Assembly: GCA_938036585.1 (NCBI GenBank)
Contig: CALHQN010000265.1
Span: forward strand, 1 to 16,554
DNA: 16,554 nucleotides
Direction: 5' to 3'
DNA from: an uncultured Campylobacter sp.
GTDB taxonomy: Bacteria; Campylobacterota; Campylobacteria; Campylobacterales; Campylobacteraceae
Below are positions 1-7,198 of the stretch, piece after piece. The position numbers and the translations under genes were made by a program. Every line of letters begins with the position of its first letter. Within the stretch, counting starts at the first letter, position 1. Under the pieces are notes generated by a model. It saw only the letters and a list, made by a program, of their open reading frames with translations, was not told where the DNA came from and ran no database searches.

Positions 1-203
1 TTAGCATCGAATACTCGCTTAACGTCAATCAGCAAAAGACATTTTTAGAGATAGAAAGCGCGCTTAAGCGCATAGCGAACGGTACCTACGGACGCTGCGA
101 ATGCTGCGGCGAGGATATAAATCTGGAGCGACTAAAAGCAAGCCCCGAGGCTAGATTGTGCATTTCATGTAAGGAACAGGCGGAAAAACAAAATAGGAGT
201 TAG
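1..203 (+). CDS. dksA: DksA/TraR-family zinc-finger regulator, 3' part
   Basis: The gene enters from the left edge; only about the last 66 residues are visible, in the frame of codons at positions 3, 6, 9 and so on, with a TAG stop at 201-203. They contain the DksA C4 zinc finger: CECC, 17 residues, then CISC (C-x2-C-x17-C-x2-C), followed by the usual charged C-terminal helix. DksA proteins bind RNA polymerase in the secondary channel and, usually with ppGpp, adjust transcription of ribosomal and amino-acid genes. The coiled-coil tip that decides activity is outside the window, so a TraR-like relative is possible. The stop lies 2 bases before the next gene, whose ribosome binding site (AGGAG, 195-199) sits inside this gene, which indicates a shared transcript. 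Confidence 0.85.
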   Translation, partial: SIEYSLNVNQQKTFLEIESALKRIANGTYGRCECCGEDINLERLKASPEARLCISCKEQAEKQNRS

Positions 204-205
204 CG

Positions 206-1207
206 ATGAAAACTAAGCAATTCTTTTTATACTCGATCGTCTATATCGCGATTATCGCGATTTTGGTTTTTACACAGCAAAGCGAAAGCTACACGCTGGA
301 GCTATTCGGCTTTGCGCTTACCCTTCCAGTGGCGGTATGGATCGTAGTGCCGCTCATTTTGTATATGGTTTTGGCGATTTTTCATATAGTTTTTCATAGC
401 TTCGCGTTTTACCGCACGAAAAGGGCGATCGCAAAGGATCTAAGCGCATACGATGCGATGAGCAAAGAGGTTCTGCTCGGTCTTGATACTAATAAGGACT
501 TCAAAACCGAGTTTTTCAAAGACCCTAGCGATATTACTAAAATTTTATCTCCGTGGTACGACAGCACGGGAGTCGATATCGAAAATGACGAACTAAGAGA
601 GGTGGTGGACGTTATCGAACAGGTCAAAAACGGTCAGGTGGCCGATCTGCGAAAATATAAGCTGCCTAAAAACAACGGGCTGTTTTTACAAAACGAGCTT
701 AACCGCCTCGACGCAGAGCCCGAGTATGCGTATGAAATTTTAAAAACCAAGGGCGTTTATAGCGAAAATATTACCAAAAAAGCCTACGACGTCCTGCTTG
801 CTAAGGGCAGCTACGAAAAGATCAAGACGTATAAAATTCCGTCGGATATCAAAGAAGTAAGCCTTTTGGTAGATCGCGCGGCTAATGATGAGGGCTTTGA
901 TATAAGTAACGAAGAGCTTTTTGATCTCGTAAATAACGAAAGCTTCGGCGAGCAGGATTTCATAAGCTTTGCCAAAAAGCTAAAAAATTACCTCGCTCCC
1001 GAGCAATACAAGGCCTTTTTCGAGCGGCTCAAAAACGAAAATTCGCAGAGCACCGAGGCGTATCTTTACGTGTTATACGAGCTTGGCATGATCGATGAGT
1101 TCAGAGATCAGTTGAGTCTCGCCGACGGCGACGAGTTTGAGAAGTTTAAAATTCTGCTATTTTTGCGCGACAACGGCAAAAACGTCCCCGCATCGCTGAT
1201 ATTTTAG
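206..1207 (+). CDS. Conserved membrane-anchored protein, function unknown
   Basis: A 333-residue protein I cannot assign to a function. Two hydrophobic segments lie near the N-terminus (about residues 6-23 and 38-64), followed by about 265 residues of charged, mostly helical cytoplasmic-type sequence rich in Glu, Lys and Asp, with no Cys/His motif or nucleotide-binding loop. The start is well supported: AGGAG at 195-199 is 6 bases ahead of ATG 206, inside the end of dksA. From memory, Campylobacter genomes carry a membrane protein of this kind between dksA and dusB, so it is probably a conserved lineage gene rather than an insertion. The tight coupling to dksA suggests co-expression; it does not reveal the role. 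Confidence 0.8.
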   Translation: MKTKQFFLYSIVYIAIIAILVFTQQSESYTLELFGFALTLPVAVWIVVPLILYMVLAIFHIVFHSFAFYRTKRAIAKDLSAYDAMSKEVLLGLDTNKDFKTEFFKDPSDITKILSPWYDSTGVDIENDELREVVDVIEQVKNGQVADLRKYKLPKNNGLFLQNELNRLDAEPEYAYEILKTKGVYSENITKKAYDVLLAKGSYEKIKTYKIPSDIKEVSLLVDRAANDEGFDISNEELFDLVNNESFGEQDFISFAKKLKNYLAPEQYKAFFERLKNENSQSTEAYLYVLYELGMIDEFRDQLSLADGDEFEKFKILLFLRDNGKNVPASLIF

Positions 1208-1434
1208 CTTACGTGATTTCGCGCGCTATTTTTGCAAGCGGAGTCCGTTTTGCGGCGGCTTAAACACAACCCGCGCAATGCACTGATCTTAAATTTTAAA
1301 ATTTAGCGCGATTTCGGATCTTTAAATTTAAAGCCTTGCTTGTCGCGCACGACTCTTGCGCGGCGAAATTTTAAAATTTAAACGTAGCACGGAAACGTCT
1401 AAGCCTAAATCAAATTTGAAATAAGAAATTTAAA
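1208..1434. other. AT-word-rich spacer before dusB
   Basis: A 227-base spacer with no open reading frame worth calling. It holds two copies of the 14-base palindrome AAATTTTAAAATTT (1291-1304 and 1366-1379). A GC hairpin lies just before the second copy: CGCGCA 1344-1349 pairs with TGCGCG 1357-1362 across a 7-base loop. The hairpin followed by the AT palindrome could be a weak terminator for the dksA transcript, but there is no clean T-tract. No convincing -10 box for dusB was seen. Confidence 0.5.
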
Positions 1435-2361
1435 ATGACGAAAGATTTTTTTAAAAGAGACCCTCTATTTTTAGCGCCTTTGGCGGGCTTCTCGGATCCG
1501 CCGCTGCGGGGCGTAGTGAAAAAATTCGGCTGCGACGCGACCGTAAGCGAGATGATAAGCGCAAACGCCCTTGTTTTCGAGGGCGAAAAGACGCTAAAGA
1601 TGCTCGAAAAAAACGCCGCGGAAACCCCATTTTTCGTGCAGATCGCAGGCAGCGATGCGGAAATCATAAAAAAGGCGGTTTTTCTCATCAATAAATTTGA
1701 CGGCATCGACGGCATCGATCTAAACTGCGGCTGTCCCGTCCCCAAAGTCGTAAAGCAGGGCGCCGGCTCGGCGCTGCTACTTGATCTACCCCGTCTATCG
1801 CGCCTGGTTGAGACGATCAAAAAGTATTCGAACAAAAAATTTACGAGCGCGAAGGTGCGGCTGGGCTTCGGCGCCGTGGATATCGAAAATATCGCGCGCG
1901 CGGTACAGAGCGCAGGAGCCGATTTTATCGCGATTCATGGCCGCACCAGAGCGGGCGGATACAGCGCGGCGGTGGATTACGGCGCGATCGCAAGAGCTAA
2001 ACGCGCGCTGCAAATCCCCGTGATCGCAAACGGCGACATAAACTCCGCCAATGCGCTAGCGGTGCGAGATCTTAGCGGCGCAGACGCGCTGATGATCGGT
2101 CGCGCGGTCATCGGCAGGCCGTGGATCTTTCGCGAGATTAAAACGGGCGAGCAGGCAAGCGACGCGCTAAAAAGGGAGGTCGTGCTCTATCATTTCGCTC
2201 AAATGCTAAGCCATTACGGTAGCCACGGCGTGGCGATATTTCGCAAGCATCTGCATGAATACTCCAAGGGGCGCGAAAACGCTGCAAGCTTTCGCGAGCA
2301 GATCAACCACGTCGCCGCTGAGAGCGAAATGACTCGGCTAATCGAGGAATTTTTCGCCTAA
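1435..2361 (+). CDS. dusB: tRNA-dihydrouridine synthase (DusB/Nifr3 family)
   Basis: A flavin enzyme that reduces specific uridines in the tRNA D-loop to dihydrouridine with NAD(P)H. The 308-residue protein has the family landmarks in order: LAPLAGFSDPPLR near the N-terminus (FMN-binding barrel), DLNCGCPVPKV with the catalytic cysteine at C100, the AIHGRTRAGGYSA motif, NGDI, and GADALMIGRAVIGRPW near the C-terminal part of the barrel (phosphate grip of FMN). Length is normal for DusB, slightly short at the C-terminal helical domain. The ribosome binding site before ATG 1435 is weak (AAGAAA), but the first residues lead directly into the barrel, so the start is likely right. DusB is favoured over DusA/DusC from motif wording; the subfamily is inferred. 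Confidence 0.93.
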   Translation: MTKDFFKRDPLFLAPLAGFSDPPLRGVVKKFGCDATVSEMISANALVFEGEKTLKMLEKNAAETPFFVQIAGSDAEIIKKAVFLINKFDGIDGIDLNCGCPVPKVVKQGAGSALLLDLPRLSRLVETIKKYSNKKFTSAKVRLGFGAVDIENIARAVQSAGADFIAIHGRTRAGGYSAAVDYGAIARAKRALQIPVIANGDINSANALAVRDLSGADALMIGRAVIGRPWIFREIKTGEQASDALKREVVLYHFAQMLSHYGSHGVAIFRKHLHEYSKGRENAASFREQINHVAAESEMTRLIEEFFA

Positions 2362-2383
2362 ATTTAGAATTTTAGGAACTCTG

Positions 2384-2806
2384 ATGATTATTTTAAAAAT
2401 TATAGCCTGCGCATTTTCGATGAGTTTTTACTTGATGTGCGTTTCGAGTTTGGCTGGTTTTGTGATAGAACCGTTTTTTTACACATCTAGCGCCCGGTTT
2501 GACGATTCTATAGAATGGCTGCAGAAAAAATTCGCATATTTCCTATTTTTTTGGATATTTTTCTGCTGGATATGTGCGATACTTGCCGCAAAGTTAAAAG
2601 ATTTTGGTAAGTTTGTGGATTTTTTCGTCAATCTATTTTTGCCTACCGTAGCTGTTTTAATTGTATCGCCCCTTGTCGGGATAGCGATTGCTATGGTGTT
2701 TAGGTGGTGCGGAGGTGATTTAATAATCAGCATTTTTGTAGCTTATATTCTTACTCTATTCGTCGTAAATAGGGTCTTAAAGCAGATTTATCCGCCCAAG
2801 TCCTAG
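2384..2806 (+). CDS. Small four-helix membrane protein, unknown
   Basis: A 140-residue protein I do not recognise. It is almost entirely hydrophobic, with four likely transmembrane helices (about residues 3-29, 51-69, 79-106 and 112-130), a hydrophilic first loop (YTSSARFDDSIEWLQKK) and a short basic tail ending IYPPKS. AGGA at 2374-2377 stands 6 bases ahead of ATG 2384, a good start. It follows dusB by 22 bases and ends at the edge of a perfect palindrome. Its codons are visibly AT-richer than those of dusB and the phosphatase beside it, partly because Phe, Ile and Leu dominate, but a later acquisition is possible. It may be a strain- or clade-specific accessory gene. Confidence 0.7.
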   Translation: MIILKIIACAFSMSFYLMCVSSLAGFVIEPFFYTSSARFDDSIEWLQKKFAYFLFFWIFFCWICAILAAKLKDFGKFVDFFVNLFLPTVAVLIVSPLVGIAIAMVFRWCGGDLIISIFVAYILTLFVVNRVLKQIYPPKS

Positions 2807-2807
2807 C

Positions 2808-2840
2808 GCGCTAAATTTTAAAATTTAGCGCAGAATTTTT
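2808..2840 (+). terminator. Perfect 24-base palindrome plus T-tract
   Basis: Positions 2808-2831 read the same on both strands (arms GCGCTAAATTTT and AAAATTTAGCGC, 12 bp each with no spacer). AGAA and five Ts (2836-2840) follow. It starts 2 bases after the stop of the upstream membrane protein. As RNA it would fold with the central four bases as the loop and a GCGC clamp at the base. It probably ends the dusB-side transcript. The core is the AAATTTTAAAATTT word also seen in other spacers here. Confidence 0.6.
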
Positions 2841-2861
2841 ATCTACCGCCTATATCATAGC

Positions 2862-2882
2862 CCTCGCGTTAAAAGGTGAGGG
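2862..2882 (+). promoter_or_regulatory. Hairpin in leader of the phosphatase gene
   Basis: CCCTCGC pairs with GTGAGGG (one G-T wobble) across an 8-base loop GTTAAAAG. It lies about 10 bases before the AAGGA ribosome binding site (2893-2897) of the metallophosphatase gene. It has no T-tract, so it is not a standard terminator. It could stabilise the 5' end of the message or be chance; nothing in the sequence decides this. Confidence 0.3.
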
Positions 2883-2904
2883 CGTTAAAATTTAAGGAAA
2901 AAGA

Positions 2905-3636
2905 ATGGAAAATATCTACATAATCGGCGACGTGCATGGCTGCTACAGGTCGCTTTTGGCTCTGATAGAGCAGCTGCCACGTAAATTTGATAGTAAAATT
3001 TGCTTTGTGGGCGATTTGATCGATCGAGGTCCTGCGAGCGCGGATGTGGTTGAGTTTGTGCGCGCGGGAGGATACGACGCGGTGATGGGTAATCACGAAA
3101 GAAGCTTCGTGCGTAATGCAAAAACCGCCCTAAGGTGCGCAAAAACTGGCAAATTTACGAGCTCAAACGATCCTTATGCATTTTTCAGCCTGGACGAAAG
3201 CTGGCTGTTTAACAACGGCGGTGAGGCGACGCTAGCGTCGTATTATCGCCGCGGAGGCGTGGAGCAATGCAAGGAGCATCTGCGGTTCGTCTCGCAGCTG
3301 CCGATTTACCTAGAGTATGATTTGAGGGACGAAAGCGGTCGCACGCTCGTCGTATCGCACTCCGCGGTGGGGCGTATGTGGAGCGCCAGATACGACGATG
3401 AGCGCGCGAAAAGCTTTGCCGCTCACGTGCTAAGCGGGCGCGGAGACGATAGTGCGAACGACGGAATTTTTAACGTCTACGGGCACACGCCGGTGAAAAA
3501 GCCCGTCATTACGGAATTTAGTGCAAATATCGATCTGGGGTGCGTTTATAAAAATTATTGGGGCGAGAAGGCGAGGCTTTGCGCGTTTGAGTTTCCCTCA
3601 AAGAAAATTTTCACGCAGGAGAATATAGATTTTTGA
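2905..3636 (+). CDS. PPP-type metallophosphatase (PrpA/ApaH-like)
   Basis: A 243-residue calcineurin-like phosphoesterase of the PPP group, which hydrolyses phosphoesters with two metal ions. All metal-site motifs are intact: GDVHG (D9, H11), GDLIDRG (D37), GNHE (N63, H64), SH (H152) and YGHTPV (H194). The layout resembles bacterial Ser/Thr protein phosphatases (PrpA/PrpB), which are close relatives of diadenosine tetraphosphatase ApaH. The sequence alone does not separate protein phosphatase from nucleotide hydrolase, so no gene symbol is given. There is no signal peptide or membrane helix, so it is cytoplasmic. AAGGA at 2893-2897 supports ATG 2905. It is a single gene between the palindrome at 2808 and the convergent tyrA. 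Confidence 0.85.
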   Translation: MENIYIIGDVHGCYRSLLALIEQLPRKFDSKICFVGDLIDRGPASADVVEFVRAGGYDAVMGNHERSFVRNAKTALRCAKTGKFTSSNDPYAFFSLDESWLFNNGGEATLASYYRRGGVEQCKEHLRFVSQLPIYLEYDLRDESGRTLVVSHSAVGRMWSARYDDERAKSFAAHVLSGRGDDSANDGIFNVYGHTPVKKPVITEFSANIDLGCVYKNYWGEKARLCAFEFPSKKIFTQENIDF

Positions 3637-3652
3637 GCTCGCATCCAGACTC

Positions 3653-3678
3653 GCGCAGATTAAAATTTAAATTTGCGC
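3653..3678. terminator. Possible hairpin between convergent genes
   Basis: GCGCAGATT pairs with AATTTGCGC through nine base pairs, one of them G-T, around an AT-rich loop. It lies in the 125-base gap where the phosphatase (+) and tyrA (-) converge, so a terminator is expected. Neither side carries a clear T-tract, hence low confidence. Confidence 0.3.
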
Positions 3679-3761
3679 AGGCTGTTTGAAAGCGAAATTT
3701 TTAGAATTTAAAGGCGCGTTCTTAAAGCGTCCGTCGCGCAGCCTAGCCGTGCGAGTGAATT

Positions 3762-4592
3762 TTAAATAATATCCCTTAGCTTGCGCGCTTCATACATCCA
3801 CGCCTCAAGCTCATCCCAGCGCTCGTCACGAATCATCCCCACGCAAAGATCCAGTTCGTTTTTAAAAGCGTCGATCGCGCCCAACAGGTTCGTGCGGTTT
3901 TGCTTAAAAATATCGACCCACATCTGCGGCGAGCTCTTGGCGATACGGCTCATGCCCGAGAAGCTGCCGCCGGCTAAATTTATGATATTGCGGCGATTTT
4001 CCTCTTTTAAAACGCTGTTTACGAGCGAGTAGCTGATCGCGTGGGGCAGGTGCGAGATGAGCGCCACGTGGTGATCGTGGCTTTTTGCGTCCATAAATAC
4101 GATCTTCATCCCCGCAAACGAAAAAATTTCTACCGCGCGCTTGACGTGCGTTTCGTCCGCGCCGTGATCGTCGCAGATGACGACTACCGCGCCGTTTAAA
4201 AGCTCTTTAAATGCCGCTTGCGGACCGGAATCTTCGGTTCCCGCCATCGGGTGGGCCGCGATGAAATTTCGTCTGATTTGCGGCGGACAGTTTTGCAAAA
4301 TTTTAAATTTAGTGCTTCCCAGATCGATGATCGTCGTTTCGCTTCTGCAGTCGCTTAGATCTTGCAGGGTACGCAAGATCGCCTCTACTGGGATCGCGAG
4401 AAATATCGCGTCGCAGCTTTGTTTCATCTGCTTTAGGCTTAAAATTTCATGCACGAGCCCGAGTCGCAGAGCTTCTTTTTCGTTTTCGCGGCTGATGTCG
4501 CAGCCGTAGACGGCGCTGATGATTTTGGTGCTCTTAAGACACAGCCCCAAAGAGCCGCCTATGAGACCTAGACCGATGATTCCTATCTTCAT
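3762..4592 (-). CDS. tyrA: Prephenate dehydrogenase
   Basis: Oxidatively decarboxylates prephenate to 4-hydroxyphenylpyruvate in tyrosine synthesis. The 276-residue protein starts with a Rossmann nucleotide-binding loop, GLGLIG at residues 7-12. It carries HPMAGTEDSG (H114) and SHLPH (H181, H184), both typical of the TyrA active site, then the helical dimerisation domain. There is no chorismate mutase or ACT domain fused. I chose ATG 4592 over the in-frame ATG at 4616: AAAGGGA lies just ahead of 4592, the Rossmann strand begins at once, and 4616 has no ribosome binding site. The gene is divergent from bamA, and its TATAAT box (4636-4641, minus strand) overlaps the bamA -10 box. Confidence 0.93.
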   Translation of the reverse strand: MKIGIIGLGLIGGSLGLCLKSTKIISAVYGCDISRENEKEALRLGLVHEILSLKQMKQSCDAIFLAIPVEAILRTLQDLSDCRSETTIIDLGSTKFKILQNCPPQIRRNFIAAHPMAGTEDSGPQAAFKELLNGAVVVICDDHGADETHVKRAVEIFSFAGMKIVFMDAKSHDHHVALISHLPHAISYSLVNSVLKEENRRNIINLAGGSFSGMSRIAKSSPQMWVDIFKQNRTNLLGAIDAFKNELDLCVGMIRDERWDELEAWMYEARKLRDII

Positions 4593-4631
4593 AAAATTCC
4601 CTTTTGATATATGCAAGTTTTAATTTTAATG

Positions 4632-4642
4632 TGGTATTATAC
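4632..4642. promoter_or_regulatory. Overlapping divergent -10 boxes, tyrA and bamA
   Basis: On the plus strand an extended -10, TGgTATTAT (4632-4640), faces bamA with a start site expected near 4647. On the minus strand the same bases read TTTGCGTATAATACC, with a perfect TATAAT at 4636-4641 facing tyrA and a start site near 4629. Both are set in AT-rich flanks, and as usual in Campylobacter no -35 box is obvious. The two promoters cannot be occupied by RNA polymerase at once. Based on sequence only. Confidence 0.55.
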
Positions 4643-4673
4643 GCAAATTATTTTCAGTTTTAGGTAAAATTTT

Positions 4674-6926
4674 ATGAAAAAAAGCGTTTTTTTACTCTTA
4701 GTAGGCGGGCTTTCCGTAGCATGCGCCACGCAGATCAAATCCATTAAATTTGAAGGACTTAGACACCTCTCTCCGCAGGTCGCACAGCAAATTTCGGGGC
4801 TTAAAGTAGGCGATCAAATCACCGGCGAAAATACCAACGCCGCGATTTCAAATTTATTCGCACAGGGCTATTTTAGCGACGTTTATATCAGCGAGCAGGG
4901 CGGAGACGTAACGATCAACGTAACCGAGAAGCCGACCATCGCTAAGGTAGAGATCAAAAACGTAGTCACCAACGACCGCGACAAGATCAATGAGCTCATC
5001 GGTCTACGTCCGGGGCAGGTTTACGACGAGGTGGCGGTCAAAAAAGCTGAGACGCGCATTAAGCAGTACTACGAGGTCAAGGGCTTTTTCGACACCGTGG
5101 TGGAATTTTATCCAAAGCCGATAAACGACGATAAATCGGTCATCCTGCTGACGATCGAGGTAAATCGCGGCGAAAATATCATCATCGACAAAGTAAATTT
5201 GGTAGGTGCGGATAAGCTCGACTACGGCGATATAGAGCCGTCCGTCGCCAACAAAGAGCGTGAAATTTTAGGCTGGATGTGGGGCTTTAACGACGGCAAG
5301 GTAAAAACCGCCGAGCTACCTAATGACGCCAATAGAATTCAAGAGGAATACTATAAAAAGGGCTATTTGGACGCCCAAGTATCCGAGCCGCTGCTTAATG
5401 CGGATATGAATAACTACACCGCCGATCTTACCTACTATATCAGCGAGGGCGAGCGATATAAAGTAAGCTCGGTAGATATCGAGTATCCTAGTTATATCGT
5501 TTTAGATAAGGCCGAAGTCATAGATGATTTCAAGCTCGAAAAGGGCGACACCATGAACTCCGCTTGGTTGCGCCGCGATATGGAAAAGCTGGAAACTCTA
5601 GTAGCCGATCAGGGTTATGCCTATGTGCGCGTAGTGCCTAAAACTAAGCAAAACAAAGAGGAAAGAACGGTCGATATCACCTATGAGGTTATTCCGGAGG
5701 ATAAGGTCTATATCAGAAACGTAACGATCTCTGGCAACGACAAAACCGAGGATAAAGTCATCCGTCGCGAGATGTATCTGACCGAGGGGAATTTATACAG
5801 TAAAACGGATTATAACGACTCTCTTAGCTCGCTAAAGCGTACGGGATATTTTGATGAGGTCGAGATCAAAGAAAATCGCGTTTCAAACGATAAGATTGAT
5901 CTTGAGGTAGTCGTAAAAGAAGCTCCTACGGGCTCGATTACCGGCGGTATCGGCTACGGAAGCGATGACGGATTGCTGCTAAGCGGCGGCATTAGCGATA
6001 GAAACGTATTCGGCACCGGCTTGCACGGCGCATTCTCGGTCGAAAAGAGCGACGATGCCCTAAGCGGCCGCATAAGCCTGACCAATCCGCGCGTATTCGA
6101 CTCCGAATACAGCCTCGGCGGCGCGATCTTTGCCAACGACTACGATTGGGACGATTACGACGAGAAATCCTACGGATTTTCGATCACCGGCGGCCGCAAG
6201 CTGGGACGCTATACCGACGCCAGCCTAACTTATTATTTTGAAAAGAGCGAAATAAAGGGCTTAAATCAATACTACGCGGCAGCAGGCTATCAAGACGGTA
6301 AAAATTTAAAAAGCTCGATTATCCCTGCGATAACGTTTAACAACACCGACGATTATTATCTGCCTCGCAGCGGCGTTATCGCAAGCACGAGCCTCGAATA
6401 CGCAGGTCTTGGCGGCGATATCGAATACACCAAAGCGCGAGGATCGTTTAATTACTACTTCGGCTTACGCGACTACATCGACTACGATATTATTTTCAGA
6501 TACAAGGCCGCAGCAGGCTACATCTGGGAGACCGGCAAGAAAATTCCGATTAACGAAAAGCTTTTCCTAGGCGGTATGAAAAACGTCAGGGGCTACGATA
6601 GCAGGAGCATTCCGAAAAAGCAAATTTGTTTGGCCGCGAATAATTGCCGCTACATCGAAACGGGCGGTATGCAGAGCTTTAATAACTCCTTTGAGCTAAG
6701 CTTCCCGGTTATCGATAGGCTAAAGATGCGCCTCGTAACCTTTTTTGACTACGGAATGATCGGCGATAATAGCTGGAACGAGGAGGAGCGATATAGCGCG
6801 GGTGCTGGTATCGAGTGGATGACGCCGATGGGGCCTTTGCAGCTGTATTTCGTCAAGCCTCTGAATAAAAAGCCGCACGACGACACCAATAGCTTCGAAT
6901 TTAGCATAGGTTCGCGCTTTAATTAG
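4674..6926 (+). CDS. bamA: Outer-membrane protein assembly factor BamA (Omp85)
   Basis: The central subunit of the machine that folds beta-barrel proteins into the outer membrane. The 750-residue protein has an N-terminal signal peptide (KK, a hydrophobic core, probable cleavage after ACA near residue 19). Five POTRA domains follow at about residues 20-88, 89-170, 171-260, 262-343 and 344-419, then a 16-strand barrel from about 420 to the end. The conserved L6 loop motif VRGY is present at 638-641 (NVRGYDSRS). The last strand reads FEFSIGSRFN, ending in Asn one residue after the usual terminal Phe, a small departure from the standard signal. The start has a weak GGTAA ribosome site 4661-4666 and a promoter 30 bases upstream. 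With its own promoter and a strong terminator it appears monocistronic. Confidence 0.95.
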   Translation: MKKSVFLLLVGGLSVACATQIKSIKFEGLRHLSPQVAQQISGLKVGDQITGENTNAAISNLFAQGYFSDVYISEQGGDVTINVTEKPTIAKVEIKNVVTNDRDKINELIGLRPGQVYDEVAVKKAETRIKQYYEVKGFFDTVVEFYPKPINDDKSVILLTIEVNRGENIIIDKVNLVGADKLDYGDIEPSVANKEREILGWMWGFNDGKVKTAELPNDANRIQEEYYKKGYLDAQVSEPLLNADMNNYTADLTYYISEGERYKVSSVDIEYPSYIVLDKAEVIDDFKLEKGDTMNSAWLRRDMEKLETLVADQGYAYVRVVPKTKQNKEERTVDITYEVIPEDKVYIRNVTISGNDKTEDKVIRREMYLTEGNLYSKTDYNDSLSSLKRTGYFDEVEIKENRVSNDKIDLEVVVKEAPTGSITGGIGYGSDDGLLLSGGISDRNVFGTGLHGAFSVEKSDDALSGRISLTNPRVFDSEYSLGGAIFANDYDWDDYDEKSYGFSITGGRKLGRYTDASLTYYFEKSEIKGLNQYYAAAGYQDGKNLKSSIIPAITFNNTDDYYLPRSGVIASTSLEYAGLGGDIEYTKARGSFNYYFGLRDYIDYDIIFRYKAAAGYIWETGKKIPINEKLFLGGMKNVRGYDSRSIPKKQICLAANNCRYIETGGMQSFNNSFELSFPVIDRLKMRLVTFFDYGMIGDNSWNEEERYSAGAGIEWMTPMGPLQLYFVKPLNKKPHDDTNSFEFSIGSRFN

Positions 6927-6971
6927 TCTAAATTTAGGAGTCGCAAGAGCGGCTCCTTTTTAAATTTAGAC
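6926..6971 (+). terminator. Intrinsic terminator of bamA
   Basis: The core hairpin has left arm AGGAGTCGC (6936-6944), loop AAGA (6945-6948) and right arm GCGGCTCCT (6949-6957), with one T-G wobble and Ts through 6961. An outer pair of 11-base inverted repeats, GTCTAAATTTA at 6926-6936 and TAAATTTAGAC at 6961-6971, flanks it, so the fold can extend to nearly 20 bp with the T-tract as a one-sided bulge. It begins at the bamA stop codon itself. Confidence 0.85.
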
Positions 6972-7198
6972 CTGCTTTAAATTTTAAAATTTCATCTTTT
7001 AGACTTGCGAGCAGAGTTAAATTTAGCGCATTTTAAATTTTAAAAATTTGCCGGTTTTAATACGGCTTTGGGTTTTCGGCGCCCCTAAATTTGCGCCCTC
7101 AAAATCGCGCCCGTTTCCCCTAAATTTCGCTAAACTTTACCGATAATTTACGTTAAGCCTGTAAAATCGCGGCTAAAATCACACACAAAGGCAAACTC
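6972..7198. other. AT-word-rich spacer before the M23 gene
   Basis: No gene is visible. The spacer has one AAATTTTAAAATTT palindrome (6979-6992), a near copy at about 7034, and two direct copies of CCCCTAAATTT (7082-7092 and 7117-7127), 35 bases apart. Weak -10-like boxes are present (GATAAT 7142-7147, TAAAAT 7162-7167 and 7174-7179), but none is convincing. The promoter of the following gene is probably among them. Confidence 0.45.

Noticed and set aside
1410..1835. Minus-strand frame of 141 codons inside dusB
   Set aside because: Antisense to a well-supported enzyme, with Ser/Arg-rich low-quality sequence; a shadow of dusB codon use.
4593..4616. Upstream in-frame ATG of tyrA (4616)
   Set aside because: No ribosome site, very close to the predicted transcript start, and it would add eight residues before the Rossmann strand; 4592 has AAAGGGA upstream.
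4716..4740. Lipoprotein signal in BamA (VAC near residue 17)
   Set aside because: The -3 position is Ser rather than Leu/Val/Ile, and BamA proteins are not lipoproteins; ordinary signal peptidase cleavage after ACA fits.
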